From the NCBI GenBank assembly GCA_938092195.1, contig CALKHD010000089.1, forward strand, positions 1 to 17,264: a stretch of DNA of 17,264 nucleotides, written 5' to 3'. The translations under genes and the position numbers were made by a program. This document shows positions 6,638-14,500 of this stretch, one piece after another. This stretch comes from an uncultured Flavobacteriales bacterium. Lineage in GTDB: Bacteria > Bacteroidota > Bacteroidia > Flavobacteriales_D > Sanyastnellaceae. Positions within the stretch are counted from its first letter, which is position 1. The number at the start of each line of letters is the position of its first letter. Under the pieces are notes generated by a model that had not been told where the DNA came from, ran no database searches, and was given only the letters and a program-made list of their open reading frames with translations.

Positions 6638-9600
6638 ATGGCGCTGTGCCCCTCCATGTTCCGGATGATGTTGGCCCTTGGCTTGGTGACAAGCTGGGCC
6701 TCGGACAGTTGGGCTCAGGGAGACGCCATGTTCACCATGATGGACACGACGGTTGCCGATTGCATTGGAGAGCTCACCGACTCTGGCGGACTACAAGAAG
6801 CCTACGGCAACAATGAAAACTTGGTCTTTACCGTAGACGCGGGAAGTCCTCTCGATGTAGAGTTCATCGGAGCCATCGAGATTGAACCTGCCGCACCGGG
6901 CGGCGTGGCCTTGTTTGATTATTTGGTCCTCCACGATGGCCCTTCGCTGGCCTCACCCGTTTTGGATACGCTCTACGGATTGATCAACAACCCGCCGGGC
7001 TACGTGACCAGTGGTGCATTGACCGTTCATTTTGTCTCCGATGCCAGTGCCCAACCAGAAGGCTTTCATCTGCGCTGGACCGCCAACCCACCACCACCCG
7101 ATCCGCCGACCGCCACGTTGAGCGGACTGGGGGATTGCCCGCATCCAGCCATGACCTTGGCTTTGTCCTTCCCCATTGAATGCGACCTGATTGATTGGAA
7201 CAGCTTTCAATGGCAGGGCCAAAACGGTCAAAACTGGGCCATGGACAGCACTGTGGCCATCAACTTGAGTTGTTCCAATGGGACCACCGATGGACTCATT
7301 CTTCCCTTCGTAGAGGGAGACTTCCTCCAGGGAAACTGCGACATCACGGCCCAATTGAATGTGGGCGTTCGCGATGCCTGCGATTCCATTTGGATGCTGC
7401 CCATTGCTGGACAGTGGAGTTCCACTGACTGTGAGGCCACTCCCCTGGTCACGCTGGAAGCCGATTCCATCTGTGCTGGAGGCTGCTCGGTCCTGGAAGC
7501 CCTTCCCCGTGGTTGTGGACCTACGGTGATCTCTTGGTCGGGTTCTGACGGGACCGCTTCTTCTGGAGACGGACCATGGACGTTGTGCCCTGACTCCACC
7601 ACCACCTATACCGTCACGGCCATAGAGACCGAGACCGGAATCAGCGGCAGCCAGGACATCACGCTTTCGGTGATTCTGCTCGGCGCCTGGAACCCCGACA
7701 CCGTGCTGTGTCCCCATGATGAATGGGCACTCAGTCAGGGCACTGTGCAAGGCCAGTGGGAAGGGCCAGGGGTTTCTGGACCTCCTTGGATTTTCTCGGC
7801 TGACTCCAGCGGACCTGGCTTGCATGTCCTGCAATTCAACACCATTGGGTCCACACTTTGCAGCTCCGAAACCACCGTCGAAGTCTTGGATGTGCATGTG
7901 CCAGAGTTTGTGGCCACGTGTCCTGACTCCAGCCCCTTTGAATTGGAGTCCACCCCTTCTTTGGGCGTCTGGTCAGGAGATGGAATCGCAGGGTCAACCT
8001 TTGACCCCTCTGCTGTGGCTGACTCCAATGGCCTGGCATCGGTGACCGCCACATTCACATTCTCGGGCTGTGCCGACTCCAGCATCATCTCTGTCCAACC
8101 ATCCGCACCTTTGGTTTCATTGGGGAATGTCTGTCAGTCTGAGCCCAGCATTGTTCTTCCCGAAAACCCACCCGGGGGAGTGTGGTCTGGGGCTGGCTGG
8201 TCCGACGACGACGGCATGTTTGTGCCGGAGGATGCCCCAGCTGGAGCCATCGCCTTGACCTACGCCATGCAAGGTTGCAACAGCTTCGCCTCGGGCACCC
8301 TCTTGCCCATCCAAGCGGGCCCCACATCCACCAGCTGTCCTGAGCAACCCGGCTTTGTGCCTTACCCTGACTTCTTTCCCTCCGGTGGCCTTTGGGATGG
8401 ACCGGGCATTGTTGCAGAAGAGGCTGAAACCGGTTTTTACGACCCAAGCTTGGTTCCCAATGGCCAATGGAGTCCCTTGGTGTATTCAGCGCCCAATGGA
8501 TGCACGGATACCCTGTGGATGTTCAACCGGCAAACAGAAGTCACTCCCGACTTGCTCCACCTCTGCCAAAGCGACACGTCCAACCTTTTGGACCAAAGCA
8601 CCGTCCAAGTCACTCCGTGGTGCGGGGCATGGAGTTCGGCTTCTGCGGCCAACATTGAATACTTGGGTGACTGCGATTGGAGCGCCACAGCAGAGCTGCT
8701 GCCCATGGGCACGGCTGAATTCACCTATTCGGTCAACGGCTGCATCGACACCCTCACATGGGTCGTCCACCCTGACTCTTTGAACATGCTGCCTTTGGTG
8801 ACCTGCATCGAGGACAGTGCATTGCCCCTTCCAGAACTCCCCTTGGGGGCGCAATGGTCGGGTTCAGGCATTGTGGCCCCCGATGCCAGTGCACCCCAGA
8901 TTTGGTCGTGGTCTCCAATGGAAGCTGGTGGAGGCATTCACCCCTTGATCTGGACGTCTCCAGCGGGGTGTGCCGACACGGTTTTGGCCGGCGCAGAAGT
9001 GGCTCCTGTGTGGGACATGCCATTCGACAGTGTCTCCTGTGCCAACAGCCTGAATGTGCAGCTTCCTGTTCCCATGGACCCAGGCGTGACCAATTCCAAT
9101 GCTTCCCCCACATGGACCATTGACGGCGCCATCTGGACCCAAGACACCTCCACCCTGTCACTCGGACCCGGTTCCCATGAAGTCCAGGTTCAGTGGTCAG
9201 GCGCGGCATGTAACACCGAATCCAGCTGGACCATGGACGTTCTCCCTTTGCTGCAAGTCAACCTCACGGTCAACGACAGTACACTTTGCGCAGGTGTCGG
9301 CACAGAGGCCTTAGCCGTCGCAAGCGGAGGGCTGTCCGGCAGCGAACCAATGAACATCGTTTGGTCCGATGGCGGGTTGCCGCTTTTGTCCAGAATCCTT
9401 CAACCCGACTCCTCTTCTTGGTGGACCATCCACATTGACGATGGTTGCAGCGACCCCGTTTCTGACAGCATTTGGCTGTCTGTTCTTCCATCGATTCAAA
9501 CGGCTCACCTCACCGGGCCAATGGAATGCCATGGGGCGCCTTCCTCAGTTCTTCTCGATGCTGCGTCTCCCATCAATGTGCTCCACATTGTGGAGGGAGA

Positions 9601-10318
9601 TACCCTTGGAACAGGTCCAATTTCGCTGGATGTAGTGGCGGGAAACACCTTCAGCTGGACCCTGTACGACCCTCAAGAAGGCTGCAGCATGGACACCAAC
9701 ATCTGGGTGCCCAGCCATCCTCCTTTGACCGCTGCATTTGGCATTTCTCCCGCACTGGACTGCATCCCTTGGGATGCACAACCCATCCGTTTCATTGATT
9801 TCTCGCAGGGTGCGGATTTTGGGCAATGGACGTGGTCGCCCATTCAAGTCGAAGACCAACAGGCCTCTGCCGATTCCCTGGATTGGGCCTTTGCAGTGAA
9901 CCCCAACCTGACCTTGACCACCACCGGAACGTGGGAAGTTCAATTGGTTGTGAATCAGAATTCTGGGTGCACCGACACCACACAACAGACCCTTTGCTTG
10001 CTGCCCGAAGTCCAAGTGTGGATGCCCGATGCATTTTCTCCCAACCAAGATTTGAGCAATGACCGTTTTCGGCCGCGAGGAAGCGGCGTCAAGGAGTGGA
10101 AAATGCGCATCTGCAACCGGTGGGGCGAGTTGGTTTGGGAAGAACAACACGCCGGCCTTCCAGCAGACAGCGAGTTGAAGCCCACCACAGATTTGGGATA
10201 CCCCATTGGCTGGGACGGCGCAAATGCACCCGTCGGTGTCTACGCCGTCCGGCTAGAAGGGGTTTCCGACGGGGGATCCCCCTTCCTCCTTGAACAAGCC
10301 TTGCGCCTCATCCGATGA
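6638..10318 (+). CDS. Large T9SS surface protein: CUB domain, WxGxG modules, CHU_C gliding-type C-terminus
   Basis: A 1226-residue secreted protein. The signal peptide ends in DSWAQG (about residue 26); an alternative ATG at 6656 would give a shorter leader. Residues about 42-150 form a CUB-like domain (CIGELTDSGG, DYLVLHDG, LTVHFVSDAS, GFHLRW). After a cysteine-containing Ig/PKD-like segment come at least five related modules marked by WEGPGV, WSGDGI, WSGAGW, WDGPGI and WSGSGI (nucleotides about 7750-8890), each closing near a 'GC.D(S/T)' turn, with one decayed copy (GAWSSAS) between. More beta-rich sequence follows. The last 100 residues, from VWMPDAFSPNQD (F1133) through ICNRWGELVWE and GWDG...PVGVYAVRLEG, match the gliding-motility-associated CHU_C domain that directs type B T9SS export. 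Its neighbour is a PorP/SprF-like gene, the usual partner of SprB-like adhesins. An adhesin or display-scaffold role is inferred. Confidence 0.9.
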   Translation: MALCPSMFRMMLALGLVTSWASDSWAQGDAMFTMMDTTVADCIGELTDSGGLQEAYGNNENLVFTVDAGSPLDVEFIGAIEIEPAAPGGVALFDYLVLHDGPSLASPVLDTLYGLINNPPGYVTSGALTVHFVSDASAQPEGFHLRWTANPPPPDPPTATLSGLGDCPHPAMTLALSFPIECDLIDWNSFQWQGQNGQNWAMDSTVAINLSCSNGTTDGLILPFVEGDFLQGNCDITAQLNVGVRDACDSIWMLPIAGQWSSTDCEATPLVTLEADSICAGGCSVLEALPRGCGPTVISWSGSDGTASSGDGPWTLCPDSTTTYTVTAIETETGISGSQDITLSVILLGAWNPDTVLCPHDEWALSQGTVQGQWEGPGVSGPPWIFSADSSGPGLHVLQFNTIGSTLCSSETTVEVLDVHVPEFVATCPDSSPFELESTPSLGVWSGDGIAGSTFDPSAVADSNGLASVTATFTFSGCADSSIISVQPSAPLVSLGNVCQSEPSIVLPENPPGGVWSGAGWSDDDGMFVPEDAPAGAIALTYAMQGCNSFASGTLLPIQAGPTSTSCPEQPGFVPYPDFFPSGGLWDGPGIVAEEAETGFYDPSLVPNGQWSPLVYSAPNGCTDTLWMFNRQTEVTPDLLHLCQSDTSNLLDQSTVQVTPWCGAWSSASAANIEYLGDCDWSATAELLPMGTAEFTYSVNGCIDTLTWVVHPDSLNMLPLVTCIEDSALPLPELPLGAQWSGSGIVAPDASAPQIWSWSPMEAGGGIHPLIWTSPAGCADTVLAGAEVAPVWDMPFDSVSCANSLNVQLPVPMDPGVTNSNASPTWTIDGAIWTQDTSTLSLGPGSHEVQVQWSGAACNTESSWTMDVLPLLQVNLTVNDSTLCAGVGTEALAVASGGLSGSEPMNIVWSDGGLPLLSRILQPDSSSWWTIHIDDGCSDPVSDSIWLSVLPSIQTAHLTGPMECHGAPSSVLLDAASPINVLHIVEGDTLGTGPISLDVVAGNTFSWTLYDPQEGCSMDTNIWVPSHPPLTAAFGISPALDCIPWDAQPIRFIDFSQGADFGQWTWSPIQVEDQQASADSLDWAFAVNPNLTLTTTGTWEVQLVVNQNSGCTDTTQQTLCLLPEVQVWMPDAFSPNQDLSNDRFRPRGSGVKEWKMRICNRWGELVWEEQHAGLPADSELKPTTDLGYPIGWDGANAPVGVYAVRLEGVSDGGSPFLLEQALRLIR

Positions 10319-11367
10319 AGATTCTGCCATTTTCAGGGAGGCCCTTGGTGGGCATGGCAAGCTTTCTGGGCCTTCTGTGCAGCACCCCCATGCAAGCGCA
10401 AGAAGCGGTCGCTCCTTGGATCTGCGGCCTGCCTGGTCTTGAGCACCCGGCAGCATGGTCTCTCGGAACGGCATCGGTCACCGCTGGCGCTCAAACAGAA
10501 TCCAGATGGGCCCATCATGGAGAACCGCTAAGCAGCTTTTGGTTTGGCGCGCAATGGCGTCCTGAATTGAAGGGTAAAGGCGGGAGATCATCAGGAAGAA
10601 ACGATTGGAGCTTTGGCGCAAAAACCACATTGGAAGACCAAGCTTCAGGTTGGAAGCACGGACATCACACCCTTCACGGTGCCCTGGCCATCCCACTCAA
10701 CCGACAATGGCAAGGCGCCGCAGGCATTGGCTTGGGGGTGTCACATTGGGTTCTCGACGGTCGGCCGTGGTCATGGGACGCCCAGTATGGACCGGGAGGC
10801 TACAACGCAGCCGCCCCAACCGGTGAACCTGAATCTTTGGTGGTGGGAGGAGCTGTTCAACCCGAAGTTTCCCTGAGCCTGGCTGCTGAACGAAGGGTTC
10901 AAATGCGGTCCTCCCAACCCCACTACAAAGGCGCAGTTACACTCCGACATTTGATTCGAAACCCTTCGCCTCACTTTTTGATTCAACATGCCGACACCAC
11001 GTCCAGGCATGTGGCATGGTGGATGGAGGGCGCGTCCGCTTTGGGTCTGGAAGACCTCCGTTGGCGAGCGTGGCACCGGGGTGCATGGCAAGGGTCCGCG
11101 AAAATTTTGGAGTGGGGCGCCGCCTTGAGCAGAACCTTTGGCACCGCCTCCCGATTCACCCGAGAAGAGATGTCCCACGACATTGAATGGGGGGTTCTGG
11201 TCCGAACAGACGGCTTGATTCGACTGCCTCTGATGTGGAAACACGCCGGACTCGCTTGCTGGATTGCCCCGGGGTTTTCCCTGCAAAGCGCTTCGGCTGC
11301 ATCCAGCCCTTGGGCCGCCTCTGTTCTTTGGAGCCCCAGCGGACAAAGCGTCACCCGCGTGCGCTAA
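10315..11367 (+). CDS. PorP/SprF-like outer-membrane protein
   Basis: A 350-residue protein starting inside the stop of the CHU_C gene (ATGA). The signal peptide ends at STPMQAQ (residue 29). The mature part has alternating hydrophobic strands with Gly and aromatic residues typical of an outer-membrane barrel. It also carries the family-type central segment WDAQYGPGGYNAAAPTGE, followed by strands such as AVQPEVSLSLAAER and GAVTLRHLI. PorP/SprF proteins are about 300-350 residues long and usually sit next to a gene for a large CHU_C-type adhesin, where they are needed to export or anchor that adhesin. Order, overlap and length all fit. The sequence is divergent (for instance, the usual N-terminal NPA-type motif is only vaguely present), so assignment rests partly on context. 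It is the last gene of the block. Confidence 0.75.
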   Translation: MKILPFSGRPLVGMASFLGLLCSTPMQAQEAVAPWICGLPGLEHPAAWSLGTASVTAGAQTESRWAHHGEPLSSFWFGAQWRPELKGKGGRSSGRNDWSFGAKTTLEDQASGWKHGHHTLHGALAIPLNRQWQGAAGIGLGVSHWVLDGRPWSWDAQYGPGGYNAAAPTGEPESLVVGGAVQPEVSLSLAAERRVQMRSSQPHYKGAVTLRHLIRNPSPHFLIQHADTTSRHVAWWMEGASALGLEDLRWRAWHRGAWQGSAKILEWGAALSRTFGTASRFTREEMSHDIEWGVLVRTDGLIRLPLMWKHAGLACWIAPGFSLQSASAASSPWAASVLWSPSGQSVTRVR

Positions 11368-11507
11368 AACATCGCTGCCCATTGGGGCCACTCAACCCCC
11401 TCAGCCCTTGAGCTGCCCCGCTCCGCTCCTATGGTCTGCGAACACCAGATCGCCCGACCCTGTGAGTCGGAAAACCTTCGCGCTCCCAAAATCGCAACAA
11501 CAAAAAA

Positions 11508-11531
11508 GGGCGCCTTCCGAAGAAGGCGCCC
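11508..11531 (-). terminator. Intrinsic terminator with UUCG-type tetraloop for the giant repeat gene
   Basis: A perfect 10-base-pair inverted repeat (GGGCGCCTTC / GAAGGCGCCC) encloses a 4-base loop. Read on the minus strand, the loop is TTCG and the stem is followed directly by six T (the A run at 11502-11507). This is a textbook rho-independent terminator, located 30 bases past the stop of the minus-strand gene. On the plus strand no T run follows, so it would not be a good terminator for the PorP/SprF end of the block. Confidence 0.9.
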
Positions 11532-11561
11532 CCATTGGACAAGGCAAGTCTTAGGTTTTGG

Positions 11562-14500
11562 TTATTCCGCCCCGCATTCGGAGTTGAAGAGCAAAAGCAA
11601 GTCCAAAAGGTCTTGAATGCCCACACTTCCGTTGAAGTCAAAGTCCCAGCAAATGGGCGCGACGCAGGTGCCGTCGTCCAAGTTTGCAAGTGGTTGATAG
11701 TTCTGTGCCTCCGGATCTGTGCAACCTGTCCAGAAACAAGAGCCATCGTCGGTGATGGCACCTGGATCAAAGTTGAGCGCCGATGGATACACACATCCTT
11801 CGTCTCCGCAATCTGCTCCTGGCATCGCACATGGTTCCACACCCAATTCAGCTGGAGACAGTGGGTTCAAGATTCCACATCCACCGCCATCGGTGTTGTA
11901 ATACACCAGCAAATCGGTGATTTCCAAGGCGCCAATGCTGCCGTCTCCATTGGAGTCAGGACAAGGCGGTGCGTCCGTACAATTCCCGTCGTCCACCGTG
12001 GCATAGGTCGTGTAGTTCCGGTAGTAATCCACGGTGCATCCAGAATAGAGACAAGTTCCGTTGTCACCCAACGCCAGCGGATTGTAGTTGAGGGCTGTGG
12101 GGTATGTGCAACCTGGGGCCGCGCCACATGAACCATCGTCGTAAACCGCATCTGCGCTGTAGTTCTCGGATTCGGGGTTGGTGCATCCACAAATGGACAC
12201 CACACTCGAAGCCATGCCTGCAGAAGACACCGCCACAGTGGGACGAATGTCCACATTGGGGTCTCCACCGAGGAACATTTGGAAATTGATCACTCCATTG
12301 ATTTCGCCATCCGTGGTCAACTGAGCCACGAGCACATCCAGGTTCTCCCCTGCGATTCCATTGGTGGCGTCATTGGTCACAAACCACGCTCCACCTGTGG
12401 CATCGTCGATGTCGATTCCACCTCCTGAAGAGAAGGCCGCCAACCAGTTCTGGCCAGGGCTGCTCACCGCCTGAACTTCGGCTTGTCCCAGTGCTGTGTT
12501 CGGGGTTTGCTCAATGCCAATGGTCACCCAGCTGTCATACTCCAAGGAGGGCATGAAGTTGAAGAGCAATGGATTGATGGCCGAACCGTAATTGGACCCC
12601 ACTCCTTCTTGGTACCAAGAAGTGCTGGTGTTCAAGTTCAATGGCAGTTCACCATTTCCGAAGACACTGGACAACTTGTCATCCTCACTGGCCGCAGTGA
12701 CGTAGAGCCTGTATGTGGTGAGGCCATCGAGGTCCCCTCCCACGTGCTCCATCACCCGAACGAGCTTGGCTCCATATCCAGCACTGTCGCTTTCGAAGTA
12801 AAGTGTGTCCGGACCCGGAACAATTTCAGGCTCATAGCATGAGCAGTATTCACAACTGCCATCGTCCTCTGTCACAATTTCACTGTAGTTACACGCTCCG
12901 TTATCGGTGCATCCACCCAGCTCTTCTTCGTCGCAGACTCCATCTCCGTCGGCATCGTTGTAGCAGTTTCCAAAGCAGTCCACCAAATCAGACCCGTAAA
13001 CCTGGTCCGCATAGATGCAGCTTCCATCGTCGGTGTTGTAACCGCCACTGAAGTTGCAAGCCGTTGGATCCGTGCACCCATAGATGACCAGCTCCGCACA
13101 AGATCCATCGTCCACGTTGGCCTCTGCATTGTATTCCAGATAATCTGGATCCGTGCAGCCCTCGAACACAAGAACCTGACAAGAACCGTCGTCCACATCG
13201 GCTGTGGGGTCGTATTCGATGTAATCGGAATCGATACAGCCGCCGTACAAACATGAGCCATCCTCATCCGTGGCATCGGCTGAATAATTCACCGCCTCGC
13301 TGTCGGTGCAGCCTCCCACTTCCTCTTGGTCACAAATGCCATCCTCGTCAAGGTCATTCAAGCACGCTCCGTCACAGTCCACGTAATTGACGCCGTAAAT
13401 GTCCACGGGGTATTGGCAATCGCCTGCCGTGTTGGCATCCGCATTGTAGTTGCAGGCCAATTCTTCCAAACATCCCACCACAACTGGCGTTTCACACGAT
13501 CCATCATCGGTATTGGCCTGGGGGTTGTACTCCAAGAAGCTGGAATCGGTGCAGCCTTCCTCAACAGGGGTCGCACACGAACCATCATCGGTGTTGGCGA
13601 ATTCATTGTATTCCGTGAAGAATGGATTGGTACATCCGCTGATCACAGGGGTCATGCAGCTGCCATCATAGGTGTTGGCCGCCGGATCAAACTCCAAGAA
13701 ATTGGGGTCTGTACAACCCTCCACCACTGGCGTTGAGCATGAGCCATCGTCCACATTCGCTTCGGCATTGAACTCTGTAAACTCAGGGTCCGTGCATCCG
13801 TCCACAATCAGCGTCAAGCAAGAGCCATCGTCCACATCTGCAGTGGGGTCATACTCCATGTACGCTGGGTCCAAACAACCACCGTAGAGACAGTTGCCTG
13901 CGTTGGTGTTGGCGTCGGGGTTGTAATTCGCCGCAGCTGGATCTGTGCAACCGAGAACCACACAGAAGCCATTGTCCACGTTCGCGTCTGGGTCGTAGTT
14001 GTCTGCATCTGGATTGGTGCAACCCCAGTACTCACAATCGCCACTTTCGAAGTTGGCTTGTGGATCAAAGTTGTCGGCTTCAGGGTCAGTGCAACCCAAG
14101 AAGAGACATGAACCGTCGTCCACATTGGCGAAGTCATCATAGTTGATGGCCGTCTGGTCGGTGCATCCCATGTACAAGCAGCTGCCGTCTTCCAAGTTGG
14201 CCTCTGGGTCGTAGTTGTCTGCAAAGCTGTCGGTGCAACCTGGGTAGGTGCACGAGCCGTCATCCACGTTCGCTTGCGCGTCGTAATTGGACGCGGTCTC
14301 ATCTGTGCAACCCAAGTATTCGCAGGTGCCATCATCCGTGTTGGCTCCCTCGTCAAAGTTGTCAGCATTCACATCCGTGCAACCATAGTAGATGCAGGTT
14401 CCATCATCTGAATTGGCGCCCTCGTCATAGTTGTCTGCAGCCATGTCGGTGCAACCGAAGTACAAACAAGATCCGTCATCGACATTGGCTCCAGCGTCAA

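Larger units (their letters stand above)
2475..11367 (+). other. Putative seven-gene operon (exported DUF1501 module plus T9SS adhesin/PorP pair)
   Basis: Seven consecutive plus-strand genes are joined with almost no spacing: 4-base overlap (ATGA at 3362), 4-base gap, 1-base overlap (TGATG at 5208), 1-base overlap (TGATG at 6179), 7-base gap, 4-base overlap (ATGA at 10315). No internal terminator or promoter-sized gap exists, so one transcript with translational coupling is the simplest reading. All seven products carry export signals: four lipoproteins, one Tat substrate and two with Sec signals. No convincing terminator for this strand was seen after 11367. Confidence 0.85.

Noticed and set aside
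6953..7897. A 314-residue minus-strand open frame opposite the CHU_C protein
   Set aside because: It lies wholly within the CUB and module-coding region and its product has the composition of an antisense shadow.
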